This document shows, one piece after another, positions 7,242 to 15,721 of a stretch of DNA of 64,000 nucleotides; positions within the stretch are counted from its first letter, which is position 1; each line of letters opens with the position of its first letter. Where the stretch lies: contig NZ_JAUXXP010000017.1 in the NCBI RefSeq assembly GCF_030684895.1, positions 120,195 through 184,194 of the forward strand. Direction: 5' to 3'. The DNA comes from Pseudomonas sp. GTDB taxonomy: Bacteria; Pseudomonadota; Gammaproteobacteria; Pseudomonadales; Pseudomonadaceae. The translations under genes and the position numbers were made by a program. The notes beneath the pieces were generated by a model. The model saw nothing but the letters and a program-made list of their open reading frames with translations, searched no databases and was not told the DNA's origin.

Positions 7242-8732
7242 TTAGACCGCTGTGGCTGTGGCGGCGGATTCGCCGACATGCGGTGAGCTGAACTCCAGAT
7301 AACCGTCCTCAACCTTGCCGTAGCGCAACAGCGCCAGGTCCAGCAGGTAGTTCTGGTAGAGCTTCCACGGCGCGCGATCCCCCTGGCTGGGGATCTTGTC
7401 AGCCGCGCGTTTGATATAGCCGCTGGCCAAATCGAGGAACGGCGCATTCTTGACCTGCCGCGCCGTGTCGCGCGGGGTGCACTGGCGCATGCCGTTGGCA
7501 TCCATATGGTTGATCAAGCGGCAGAAGTATTCGCTGGAAAGGTCCGCCTTGAGCGTCCAGCTGGCATTGGTGTAACCCAGTACCACCGCAGCATTGGGCA
7601 GATCACGCAGCATAATGCCGCGATAGCCCATGCTCTTGGCCGCATCGAAGGGCACTCCGTCCACCGCCACCTGCATGCCACCAAACAGCTGCAGCTCCAG
7701 GCCGGTGGCGCTGATGATCACATCCGCCGGCAGCTCTTCACCGGACTTCAAACGAATGCCCTTGGCAGTCAGGCCGTCGATATGTTCGGTGACCACCGTG
7801 GCTTTGCCCTCGCGCAGCACCTTGAACAGATCGCCATTGGGCACCGCGCACACCCGTTCATCCCAGGGTTTGTAGCGCGGGCTGAAGTGGCGCATGTCGA
7901 AGTCCTTGCCCAACTGATGCCGGGCCAGCCCGAGCAACGCCTTGCGCACCAGGTTGGGGAACGCCTTGGCAAGCTTGTAAAAGCCCAGCTGTATCGCCAC
8001 CTGACGGGTGCGGGCCAGGCGATAGACCCAGGTTTCCGGCAGAAAACGGCGCAAGAAGGCGGAAATCGGATCGCCCTGCGGCAGGCTCACCACATAGGTC
8101 GGCGAGCGTTGCAGCATGGTCACGTGCTTGGCCTTGTCGGTCATCGCCGGCACCAGGGTCACGGCCGTGGCGCCGCTGCCGATCACCACCACATTCTTGC
8201 CGCTGTAATCGAAGTTGTCCGGCCACAGTTGCGGGTGGATAAATTCGCCCTGGAACTGTTCGCGGCCTTTGAATTCCGGGGTGTAGCCCGCTTCATAACG
8301 GTAATAGCCGGTACACATCAGCAGGTGCTGGCAGCTGAGTTTGATCGGCTCAGGCTCATCGCCGCGCTGCACCTGCAGGGTCCAGGTGGCGCGCTCACTG
8401 CACCAGTCGGCCTTGAGCACCTTGTGCTGAAAGCGGATGTTTTCCTGAATGCCGTTTTCCTGCGCGGTTTCTTCGATATAGCTGCGGATCGACGGGCCGT
8501 CGGCAATCGCCAGCGGGTTGGTCCAGGGTTTGAAGTTGTAGCCGAGGGTGAACATGTCCGAATCGGAGCGGATGCCCGGATAACGGAACAGGTCCCAGGT
8601 GCCGCCGAGGGCCGCACGGCCTTCGAGGATGGCGAAGCGCTTGCTGGGGCAGTGCTTCATCAGGTGATAAGCCGCACCGATGCCGGACAGGCCGGCACCA
8701 ATGATCAAGACATCCAGATGTTCGGCAGACAT
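7242..8732 (-). CDS. Baeyer-Villiger-type flavin monooxygenase (EthA-like)
   Basis: A 496-residue FAD/NADPH-dependent monooxygenase. The N-terminal FAD-binding motif is VLIIGAGLSGIGAA, a second Rossmann motif is VVVIGSGATAV (NADPH site), and between them lies FQGEFIHPQLWP, which fits the type I Baeyer-Villiger fingerprint FxGxxxHxxxWP. The family inserts an oxygen atom next to a ketone or oxidises sulfur; the substrate cannot be read from the sequence. Length is normal for the EthA/FMO-like subgroup. AGGAG lies 6 nt before the ATG. No regulator or dedicated partner is adjacent; it is followed after about 170 bp by the 59-residue gene on the same strand. Confidence 0.9.
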   Translation of the reverse strand: MSAEHLDVLIIGAGLSGIGAAYHLMKHCPSKRFAILEGRAALGGTWDLFRYPGIRSDSDMFTLGYNFKPWTNPLAIADGPSIRSYIEETAQENGIQENIRFQHKVLKADWCSERATWTLQVQRGDEPEPIKLSCQHLLMCTGYYRYEAGYTPEFKGREQFQGEFIHPQLWPDNFDYSGKNVVVIGSGATAVTLVPAMTDKAKHVTMLQRSPTYVVSLPQGDPISAFLRRFLPETWVYRLARTRQVAIQLGFYKLAKAFPNLVRKALLGLARHQLGKDFDMRHFSPRYKPWDERVCAVPNGDLFKVLREGKATVVTEHIDGLTAKGIRLKSGEELPADVIISATGLELQLFGGMQVAVDGVPFDAAKSMGYRGIMLRDLPNAAVVLGYTNASWTLKADLSSEYFCRLINHMDANGMRQCTPRDTARQVKNAPFLDLASGYIKRAADKIPSQGDRAPWKLYQNYLLDLALLRYGKVEDGYLEFSSPHVGESAATATAV

Positions 8733-8907
8733 GGGGGCTCCTCAGGCTTCTTGTTATGGCTGCAGGTCGCTATATCAACCCGCAATACCCGCCAGATTCA
8801 CCTCCAACAGCGCTTTTGTCATCCAACCTTTAGTGGTGTGATCAGCCGCAGACTGACCACAGTTATGGCTGAACAATGACCAGAACGCTCAGAAACCTGC
8901 CCAGCGA

Positions 8908-9510
8908 TTAGAAGCTGTTGCGCAACACCACTTCGTTGAACGGCAGCTTGCCGATGCGCGGCTTGGGTTCGATGGTTTTCTTGCCGACCGCGACCATCAA
9001 GGCAATCACATGGTTTTCTGGCAGCTTGATCAGCTTGGCCACGGCATCGAAATCAAAACCATCCATCGGGCAGGAATCCAGGCCCTTGCCGCGCGCGGCG
9101 AGCATCAGGGTCTGCGCCATCAGGCCGCAGCTGCGCATGGTTTCGTCGCGCTGCACCTGTGGTTTGTCGCGGTAATAGGTGTCGATGGCGCCGGCCATAT
9201 AGGCCTGCACTTCCGCGGGCGCACCGTCCCAAACGCGGCCGACATCCTCCTGCCAGCTGTCGAGCTTGGCGCACACCACCACCAGCATCGACGCATCGGT
9301 CACCTGCGCCTGGCCCCAAGCCACTTCGCGCAGTTGCTGACGCTGCGCCGGATCGCTGACTTCGACCAAACGCACATGCTGCAAATTGAACGCCGACGGT
9401 GCGAGCAGCGCCAGTTGCAGCAGTTCATCCTTCTCAGCATCACTCAGGGTAAATGCCGGGTCATAACCTTTGACGGCGCGGCGGCTGCGGATGGCTTCGT
9501 CGATGTGCAT
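8908..9510 (-). CDS. Nitroreductase-family FMN protein
   Basis: A 200-residue protein of the NfnB/NfsB-like nitroreductase superfamily, which uses FMN and NAD(P)H to reduce nitro groups, quinones or enones. It shows the N-terminal SRRAVKGYDP motif, LALLAPSAFNLQ (FMN-binding loop), and GLDSCPMDGFD with KLPENHVIALMVAVGKK near the C-terminus, all at family positions. Length is normal. AAGGA lies 6 nt before the ATG. It is divergent from the methyltransferase gene at 9660, with an inverted repeat between them. The physiological substrate is unknown. Confidence 0.9.
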   Translation of the reverse strand: MHIDEAIRSRRAVKGYDPAFTLSDAEKDELLQLALLAPSAFNLQHVRLVEVSDPAQRQQLREVAWGQAQVTDASMLVVVCAKLDSWQEDVGRVWDGAPAEVQAYMAGAIDTYYRDKPQVQRDETMRSCGLMAQTLMLAARGKGLDSCPMDGFDFDAVAKLIKLPENHVIALMVAVGKKTIEPKPRIGKLPFNEVVLRNSF

Positions 9511-9584
9511 GGGCGTTCCTTAAATGTGGGTTAACGAGTGAGCAATGCTAGGCACTCGGCAGTGCGAATGCCAAACGCCATTAA

Positions 9585-9599
9585 CGATAGAAACTATCG
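9585..9599. promoter_or_regulatory. Inverted repeat in divergent promoter region
   Basis: CGATAG-AAA-CTATCG is a perfect 6-bp inverted repeat with a 3-bp spacer, 75 bp upstream of the nitroreductase start and 60 bp upstream of the methyltransferase start. It resembles an operator for a dimeric regulator; no cognate regulator gene is in the window. Confidence 0.4.
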
Positions 9600-9659
9600 A
9601 AACAGACGATGGGAGTGGCCCGCCTGTTAAAATCCGCACCCCGCAAACAGGTCCCGACC

Positions 9660-10619
9660 ATGCAAGCAACCGTCCTTGTCACCCTGCAGCAGCACCTGCT
9701 CGACGCCCTGAATAGCGCGCCGAGTGAAACCCGTCGCCTGTTTCACGGCCGTGGCCGCTGCTGGCCGGGGCTGGAGCAGATCACCGTGGATTGGCTGCAA
9801 GGTGTGCTGCTGGTGGCGCTGTTCAAGCCCCTGAGCGATGCCGACCTGGCCGCGCTGCAGCAGATGCTGCTCGACCTCGGGCAATCCGCCGCCTGGCAGC
9901 AGAGCGGCGCGCACAGTCTGCTGCTGCAACAGCGCTACCTGCCAGAAAGTCCCACGCAATGGCTGCTCGGCGAGCCGGTGGAGCACTGGGATATCTGCGA
10001 GCACGGCCTGCACTACCGCCTCGACCTGGGCAAAAAGCAGAACAGCGGGCTATTCCTCGATATGCGTTATGGCCGCCAATGGGTGCAGGCGCAAGCGGCC
10101 GGCAAGCGCGTGCTCAACCTGTTCGCCTACACCTGCGGCTTTTCGGTTGCGGCGCTGGCCGGCGGTGCGCGCCAGGTGGTCAATCTGGATATGGCCAGGG
10201 CCGCGCTCAGCCGAGGTCGCGATAATCATCGGCTGAACCAGCACGATCTCAGCCAGGTGGTGTTTCTCGGCCACGACCTGTTCAAGTCCTGGGGCAAGGT
10301 GGGCAAGTACGGCCCCTATGACCTGATCATCATCGACCCACCCTCCTTCCAGCGCGGCAGCTTTGTGCTGAGCAAGGATTACCCCAAGGTGCTGCGCCGC
10401 CTGCCCGAACTCTTAAGCGCGGACGGAGCGGTGCTGGCCTGCAGCAACGAGCCGGAAATCGGCCCGGATTATCTGATTCAGGCCATGACCGATGAAGCAC
10501 CGAGCCTGCGCTTTAGCCAGCGTCTGGCCAACCCGCCGGAGTTCCCCGACAGCCAGCCGGACAGCGCCCTCAAGGCGCTGGTGTTTCGCCGCGAACAAGG
10601 CCCGCAAACCCCGACTTAG
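9660..10619 (+). CDS. SAM-dependent methyltransferase, rRNA large-subunit type
   Basis: A 319-residue class I methyltransferase of the RlmI/RlmK C-terminal type, probably methylating 23S rRNA. The SAM-binding motif I is VLNLFAYTCGFSVAAL, the acidic motif II end is NLDMARAALSRGRDN, and the catalytic motif IV is LIIIDPPSF. Upstream, KKQNSGLFLDMR is the conserved lead-in of this group. The start at 9660 is preferred over an upstream ATG at 9609, because the N-terminus then begins shortly before the folded domain; SD support is weak for both. The PUA domain found in RlmI is not evident. The exact target nucleotide is not deducible. Confidence 0.82.
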   Translation: MQATVLVTLQQHLLDALNSAPSETRRLFHGRGRCWPGLEQITVDWLQGVLLVALFKPLSDADLAALQQMLLDLGQSAAWQQSGAHSLLLQQRYLPESPTQWLLGEPVEHWDICEHGLHYRLDLGKKQNSGLFLDMRYGRQWVQAQAAGKRVLNLFAYTCGFSVAALAGGARQVVNLDMARAALSRGRDNHRLNQHDLSQVVFLGHDLFKSWGKVGKYGPYDLIIIDPPSFQRGSFVLSKDYPKVLRRLPELLSADGAVLACSNEPEIGPDYLIQAMTDEAPSLRFSQRLANPPEFPDSQPDSALKALVFRREQGPQTPT

Positions 10620-10696
10620 AGGGCTCGCCAGGGCAGAGCATTGCCTATTGAAAACTGGTCTACAGTTAGCCGACCACCCCTCGCGAGATCACCGCA

Positions 10697-11350
10697 ATGA
10701 CGCTGAAAACCCTTGGTCTGGCCTTGTCCGCCACCCTGTTACTGGCCGCCTGCGCCAGCCAAACCCCCACCCCATCGCAGTATTCGGGCTTCCTCAGCGA
10801 TTACTCACAGCTGCAGCCCGCGCAGTCGGCCAGCGGCGCACCAGTAATGCGCTGGGTATCAGCGGATTTCAAACCGGAAAACTACCGTTCGGTGCTGGTG
10901 GAAAGGCCGGTGTTTTACCCCGCACCCACCCCGAATGCGCAAGTTAGCCAGCAGACCCTGGACGAAATCGCCCTCTATCTGCAGCAAGCCATACGCCTGG
11001 AGCTGGCCGGACGACTAAAGGTTGTCGAATATGCCGATCGCGACACCCTGGTGCTGCGCTCGGCCATCACGGCGGTCAACCTGTCACCGGAAGGGCTCAA
11101 GGTCTATGAAGTGGTACCGATTGCTCTGGTTGCTGCGGCCGCCAGCACCGCTGCCGGCACCCGCGACCTCAACAGCAGTATTTATGTCGAACTGGAAGCC
11201 ATCGACGGCCGCACCAGCCAGCCGATGACCCGCGTCGTGCGCAAAGGCCACGGCCTGCAGCTGGAAAACGACAGCACCCAACTGAGCCTAAAAGACATCA
11301 AGCCAGCGCTGGATGTGTGGGCCAAGGATGCGCGTAACTTCAATCCCTAG
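10697..11350 (+). CDS. DUF3313-type lipoprotein
   Basis: A 217-residue protein with a lipoprotein signal (TLGLALSATLLLAACAS, lipobox LAAC with Cys at residue 19). The body follows the DUF3313 pattern: SGFLSDYSQL near the N-terminus, a central beta-rich part, an Ala-rich stretch (LVAAAASTAAGTRDLN) and an ARNFNP end. These proteins sit in the inner or outer leaflet facing the periplasm, and their function is not established. It is monocistronic, downstream of the methyltransferase and convergent with the cupin gene, 11 bp away. Confidence 0.85.
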   Translation: MTLKTLGLALSATLLLAACASQTPTPSQYSGFLSDYSQLQPAQSASGAPVMRWVSADFKPENYRSVLVERPVFYPAPTPNAQVSQQTLDEIALYLQQAIRLELAGRLKVVEYADRDTLVLRSAITAVNLSPEGLKVYEVVPIALVAAAASTAAGTRDLNSSIYVELEAIDGRTSQPMTRVVRKGHGLQLENDSTQLSLKDIKPALDVWAKDARNFNP

Positions 11351-11361
11351 GGCCTGACGGT

Positions 11362-11703
11362 TCAGGCAAAGACAAAGTATTTGCGCACCGTCTCGACCAC
11401 CTCCCAGGTGCCCTTCATCCCGGGTTCGACGATAAAGATATCGCCGGCACGCAGATGAATCGGCGCCTGCCCCTCTGGGGTGATGATGCAGTAGCCCTCC
11501 TGAAAGTGGCAGTACTCCCATTTCTCATAGGCCACCTGCCATTTGCCGGGTGTGCAGATCCAGGTGCCCATGATCTTGCTGCCGTCCGCCGAGGTGTAGG
11601 CGTTCAGGTTGACGGTGTGCGGCTCGCCGGCGATGCGCGTCCATTTGCAGGCATCCAGCAGTGGAATCGGCTGGGTATCACGCAGTACGGTAATCGGTGA
11701 CAT
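11362..11703 (-). CDS. Small cupin-domain protein (DUF861-like)
   Basis: A 113-residue single-domain cupin. The start at 11703 has AGGAG 6 nt upstream; the longer frame to 11754 lacks support. The DUF861/EutQ-like core is visible: GTWICTPGKWQVAYEKWEYCHFQEG, then YCIITPEGQAPIHLRAGDIFIVEPGMKGTWEV. The Glu-x-Cys-His segment takes the place of the usual metal-binding HxH of cupin motif 1, so metal binding is uncertain. Function in the cell is unknown; relatives often sit beside catabolic genes as small-molecule binders. Its start is divergent from the DHH-family gene at 11895. Confidence 0.85.
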   Translation of the reverse strand: MSPITVLRDTQPIPLLDACKWTRIAGEPHTVNLNAYTSADGSKIMGTWICTPGKWQVAYEKWEYCHFQEGYCIITPEGQAPIHLRAGDIFIVEPGMKGTWEVVETVRKYFVFA

Positions 11704-11894
11704 GGGTGGCTCCTGAGGTCGGTAGAACAACAGGCGCCAGCCTAGGGCCGCCATCCTGCCGCGACTGTCCTGAGGTCGACCTGCAACTGCCTGGAAGCGC
11801 TGCCCCTTCGCCCAGGCTGATGCGCAAACCGCGTGCTACCTTGAAGGGGGCCTGTTGCTTTATTCCCGCCGCTTGCCCGATCCGGAGATGCTTT

Positions 11895-12821
11895 ATGTCC
11901 AGTCTTTACCGCTTGGTCACCCGCAGTGATTTTGACGGCTTGGTGTGCGCCGCCCTGCTCAAACACCTCAACCTGATCGACGACATCCTCTTCGTCCACC
12001 CCAAGGACATGCAGGACGGCAAAGTGGCGATCACCAGCAACGACATCACCACCAACCTGCCCTACGTGCCCGGCTGTTACCTGGCCTTTGACCACCACCT
12101 CAGCGAGACCATCCGCAACCAGCCTGCGAGCAATCACCTGATTGATGCCGATGCGCCGTCTGCAGCCAGGGTGGTGTGGAAGCACTACGGTGGCCACGAC
12201 GCCTTCCCACGGGACTGGGACGAAATGATGGAGGCCGTGGACAAGGCCGATGCCGCACAATTCAGCCGCGACGACATCCTCGACCCGCAGGGCTGGGAAC
12301 TGCTGAGCTTTATCATGGATGCACGCACCGGCCTCGGGCGCTTCCGCGATTTCCGCATCTCCAACTACCAACTGATGATGCAGCTGATCGACTTCTGCCA
12401 GACCCACGGCATTGCGGAAATCCTCGAACTGCCGGATGTCGATGAGCGCGTGGCGCTGTATCTGGAGCACCAACGCGAAGCCAAAGCGCAGATCCAGCGC
12501 TGCGCCACGGTCTACCACAACCTGGTGGTGCTCGACCTGCGCAACGAGGAGACGATCTACGCGGTCAACCGCTTCGTCATCTATGCCCTGTATCCGCAGT
12601 GCAATATCTCGATCCACGTGATGTGGGGCGTCAAACAGCAGAACACCGTATTCGCCATCGGTAAATCGATCCTCGATCGCAGCTCCAACACCAATGTCGG
12701 CGAGCTGTGCCTGAGCTACAACGGCGGCGGCCACGCCAATGCCGGCACCTGCCAGGTGGCCAACGAGGATGCCGAAGCGGCGCTGCGTAAACTGATCGCT
12801 GAAATCACTGCTGACGGTTAA
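11895..12821 (+). CDS. DHH-family phosphoesterase-like protein
   Basis: A 308-residue protein with the DHH/DHHA1 layout. The N-terminal motif is TRSDFDGLVCAALL, the DHH-type motif is AFDHHLSE near residue 58, and the C-terminal DHHA1-type glycine motif is SYNGGGHANAGTCQV. The ATG at 11895 is preceded by GGAG and the protein starts directly on the first strand; a frame upstream of it to 11697 has no RBS and non-coding composition. The family hydrolyses phosphodiester or polyphosphate substrates with Mn2+ (exopolyphosphatase, nanoRNase, c-di-AMP or pGpG phosphodiesterases). The N-terminal motif reads DFDG rather than the usual DxDG/DAIG, so the substrate is unsure. Confidence 0.82.
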   Translation: MSSLYRLVTRSDFDGLVCAALLKHLNLIDDILFVHPKDMQDGKVAITSNDITTNLPYVPGCYLAFDHHLSETIRNQPASNHLIDADAPSAARVVWKHYGGHDAFPRDWDEMMEAVDKADAAQFSRDDILDPQGWELLSFIMDARTGLGRFRDFRISNYQLMMQLIDFCQTHGIAEILELPDVDERVALYLEHQREAKAQIQRCATVYHNLVVLDLRNEETIYAVNRFVIYALYPQCNISIHVMWGVKQQNTVFAIGKSILDRSSNTNVGELCLSYNGGGHANAGTCQVANEDAEAALRKLIAEITADG

Positions 12822-12872
12822 GCCCTGCGGCAGGCTGGGCGTAGCCTCGGCTAGAAGGTTAAGCTGTGGCCC

Positions 12873-14018
12873 ATGAGTACAGCGCCCTTTATTACGCCGC
12901 TTGAATCCAGTCGCACGGATGCGCCTTCGGGCTTGCGTATCGGTGGCGACTGGACGCTGCCTCACTACGCCAGCCTGGAAGCCGAGGTGCTGGCACTGCG
13001 CGGCACGCTAAACAGCGCCGCCAGCATCGACCTGCAAGACCTTGGCGCGCTGGACACCGCCGGCGCGGCGCTATTGGTGGAGTTGCTTGGCAGCCAGCGC
13101 CTGGCGCAACTGGCCAACGATGCACCAGGCCTGGCCAGCGAACGCCGCGCGTTGTTGCAGGCAGTGGGCAATGCCATCGCCGATGCCGGTGACGCGCTGC
13201 CAGCCAAGCGTATCCCGGCCTGGCGCGAATTCTTCGGGCAGATTGGTCAGGCTGTGGAAGAACTCTGGCAGCAAGGTGTGGCGCTGCTCGGCTTTATCGG
13301 CATGACCCTGGCAGCGATGTTCGCCATCCTCCTGCGCCCCGGCCGCTGGCGCATCACCTCACTGGTCGCGCATCTGCAGCAGAGCGGCCTGAATGCCGTG
13401 CCGATTGTGGCCCTGCTGACCTTTCTGGTCGGCGCGGTGGTGGCCTTTCTCGGCGCCACGGTGCTCGCCGACTTTGGCGCGAGCATCTACACGGTCGACC
13501 TGGTGGCGTTCTCCTTCCTGCGTGAATTTGGCGTGCTGCTGACCGCCATTCTGATGGCCGGGCGCACCGCCAGCGCCTTTACCGCGCAGATTGGCTCGAT
13601 GAAGGCCAACGAGGAAATCGACGCCATTCGCACCCTCGGCCTCAATCCGCTGGAGTTGCTGGTGCTGCCACGGGTGTTCGCCCTGCTGATTGCCCTGCCG
13701 ATTCTGACCTTTATCGCCATGCTCAGCGGCATCCTCGGCGGCGCAGTGGTCTGCGCCCTGAGCCTGGACATCTCACCGGCCATGTACCTGGCCATGCTGC
13801 AGGAAAATATCGCACTCAAACACTTTGTCGTGGGCATGGCCAAGGCGCCGGTATTTGCCTTCCTGATCGCCGTGATCGGCTGCCTGGAAGGCTTCAAAGT
13901 CACTGGCAGCGCGCAGTCGGTGGGCGAGCGCACCACCTCCAGCGTGGTCCAGTCGATTTTCGTGGTAATCGTGCTCGACGCCCTGGCCGCGCTGTTTCTG
14001 ATGGAGATGGGCTGGTGA
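12873..14018 (+). CDS. MCE-system ABC permease with N-terminal STAS-like domain
   Basis: A 381-residue inner-membrane permease. Residues about 20-95 form a STAS-like domain (LRIGGDWTLPHYASLEAEV, ASIDLQDLGALDTAGAALLVEL). From about 120 on it is an MlaE-family permease: an amphipathic entry helix, several TM helices and the conserved coupling region GRTASAFTAQIGSMKANEEIDAI with RTLGLNPLELLVLPRV. In E. coli Mla the STAS protein is a separate subunit (MlaB); here it is fused. First gene of a four-gene operon; its stop overlaps the GTG of the ATPase gene by 4 bp. Predicted to move lipids between inner and outer membranes. Confidence 0.92.
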   Translation: MSTAPFITPLESSRTDAPSGLRIGGDWTLPHYASLEAEVLALRGTLNSAASIDLQDLGALDTAGAALLVELLGSQRLAQLANDAPGLASERRALLQAVGNAIADAGDALPAKRIPAWREFFGQIGQAVEELWQQGVALLGFIGMTLAAMFAILLRPGRWRITSLVAHLQQSGLNAVPIVALLTFLVGAVVAFLGATVLADFGASIYTVDLVAFSFLREFGVLLTAILMAGRTASAFTAQIGSMKANEEIDAIRTLGLNPLELLVLPRVFALLIALPILTFIAMLSGILGGAVVCALSLDISPAMYLAMLQENIALKHFVVGMAKAPVFAFLIAVIGCLEGFKVTGSAQSVGERTTSSVVQSIFVVIVLDALAALFLMEMGW

Positions 14019-14803
14019 CGGGCGAAGCGATTATCGAGGTACGCAACCTGGTCAACCGCTTCGGCGCGCAGACCGTACACCAGGACCTGGCGCTGGATCT
14101 GTATCGCGGCGAAGTGCTCGGCGTGGTCGGCGGCTCGGGCACCGGCAAGTCGGTGCTGCTGCGCAGCATTCTTGGCCTGCGCCGCGCCAACTCCGGCACC
14201 GTGCGAGTATTCGGCGAAGAACTGCTGAGCCTGCCGCCCGAGCGTCGCTCGCAGCTGGAGCGACGTTTCGGTGTGCTCTATCAACGCGGCGCGCTGTTTT
14301 CCTCACTGACCGTGACCGAAAACATCGCCCTGCCGCTTATCGAACATGCCGGCCTCACGCGCGCTGCCGCCGAGCGCCTGGCGCAAGTCAAACTGGCACT
14401 GGTCGGTCTGCCGCGCGAAGCCGGCGACAAATACCCGACCGAGCTGTCCGGCGGCATGATCAAACGCGCCGCGCTGGGCCGAGCGCTGGCGCTGGAGCCG
14501 GACATTCTGTTTCTCGACGAACCCACCGCCGGCCTCGATCCGATTGGCGCGGCAGCCTTCGACCAATTGATTCTGACCCTGCGCGATGCTCTGGGCCTCA
14601 GCGTTTTTTTGGTCACCCATGACCTGGACACCCTCTACACCATCTGTGACCGGGTGGCCGTGCTCGCAGAAAAACGCGTACTGGTGGCCGACCGCCTGGA
14701 CGTTGTGGCCGCCACCGACAACCCTTGGATTCATGAGTATTTTCACGGCCCGCGTGGACGCGCAGCCGAACAGGCCGCCAACCGCGCGCCAGGGAGCAAC
14801 TGA
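14015..14803 (+). CDS. MCE-system ABC ATPase (MlaF-like)
   Basis: A 262-residue ABC ATPase of the MlaF type. Walker A is VGGSGTGKSVLLRS, the Q-loop region is FGVLYQRGALFSSLTV, the signature is LSGGMIKRAALGRALAL, and Walker B is PDILFLDEPTAGLDPIGA, followed by the H-loop (VTHDLDTL). LSGGM instead of LSGGQ is the normal MlaF variant. GTG start overlaps the permease stop (GTGA), and its TGA is immediately followed by the ATG of the MCE gene, so the three are tightly coupled. Confidence 0.95.
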   Translation: MTGEAIIEVRNLVNRFGAQTVHQDLALDLYRGEVLGVVGGSGTGKSVLLRSILGLRRANSGTVRVFGEELLSLPPERRSQLERRFGVLYQRGALFSSLTVTENIALPLIEHAGLTRAAAERLAQVKLALVGLPREAGDKYPTELSGGMIKRAALGRALALEPDILFLDEPTAGLDPIGAAAFDQLILTLRDALGLSVFLVTHDLDTLYTICDRVAVLAEKRVLVADRLDVVAATDNPWIHEYFHGPRGRAAEQAANRAPGSN

Positions 14804-15721
14804 ATGGAACCGCGTGCCCACCACGTATTGATTGGCCTGTTTACCGTGCTGATGGTCGCCGCCGCACTGGGCTTTGCCCTGTGGCTGAGCAACGCCAGCT
14901 CGGACCAAGAGCTGCGCGACTATGACGTGATTTTCAACGAAGCGGTCAGCGGTTTGTCCAAAGGCAGTGCTGTGCAATACAGCGGGATCACGGTCGGTGA
15001 CGTGATCAACCTACGCCTCGACCCCAATGACCCGCGCAAGGTGCGTGCGCACATTCGCGTCAACGCCAACACGCCGATCAAGCAAGACACCCGTGCCCGC
15101 CTGTCGATCACCGGGATCACTGGCGCAGCGCTGATCCAGCTATACAGCGGCTCGCCGGAAAGCCCGGTGCTGCTCAGCAAAGACGATCAGCGTGCGGAAA
15201 TCATCGCCGACCCATCACCGCTGTCACGCCTGATGGCAAACAGCGAAGACCTGGTACTCAACGTCACACGCCTGCTCAACCGCGCCAACCAGCTGTTCTC
15301 CCGCGACAATATCGGGCGCATCTCGCGCACCCTGGAGAACATCGAACAGACCAGCGCCAGCGTCGCCGAGCAGCGCGATGAACTGCGCACCGCCCTGCAG
15401 CAGATGAGCAGCGCCAGCCAGGAAGCCGCTGACCTGATGCGCAACGCCAACCAGCTGCTCAGCGGCCAGGGCCGCGAAGCGCTGGACAGCGCCAGCCGCC
15501 TGATGGCCTCACTGGAGCGCAGCAGCAACAACGTCGAGCGCCTGCTCAGCGACAACCGCGCCGCCCTCGACGGCGGCATGCAGGGCATCGGCGAGCTGGG
15601 CCCGACCATTATCGAACTGCGCGAAACCCTCAGCGCCCTGCGCTCCTTCGCCCGCCGCCTGGAGGAAGACCCGGCCGGCTACCTGCTGCGCAGCGACACC
15701 ATCAAGGAGTTTCAACCATGA
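14804..15721 (+). CDS. MCE-domain protein (MlaD/PqiB-like substrate-binding subunit)
   Basis: A 305-residue periplasmic protein anchored by one N-terminal TM helix (residues about 8-28). A single MCE domain follows (YDVIFNEAVSGLSKGSAVQYSGI, about residues 40-115, with VGDVINLRLDPND), and then a long helical, Gln/Ala/Ser-rich region to residue 270 that would form a helical extension. It binds lipids and hands them to or from the ABC permease. It begins immediately after the ATPase stop and its last 4 bp overlap the start of the auxiliary lipoprotein gene. Confidence 0.94.
   Translation: MEPRAHHVLIGLFTVLMVAAALGFALWLSNASSDQELRDYDVIFNEAVSGLSKGSAVQYSGITVGDVINLRLDPNDPRKVRAHIRVNANTPIKQDTRARLSITGITGAALIQLYSGSPESPVLLSKDDQRAEIIADPSPLSRLMANSEDLVLNVTRLLNRANQLFSRDNIGRISRTLENIEQTSASVAEQRDELRTALQQMSSASQEAADLMRNANQLLSGQGREALDSASRLMASLERSSNNVERLLSDNRAALDGGMQGIGELGPTIIELRETLSALRSFARRLEEDPAGYLLRSDTIKEFQP

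Noticed and set aside
7506..8879. A 457-codon antisense frame over the monooxygenase gene
   Set aside because: No family signature; the opposite strand carries FAD, NADPH and Baeyer-Villiger motifs.
11742..12965. A 407-codon antisense frame over the DHH-family gene
   Set aside because: Shadow frame; the + strand has DHH and GGGHANAG motifs.
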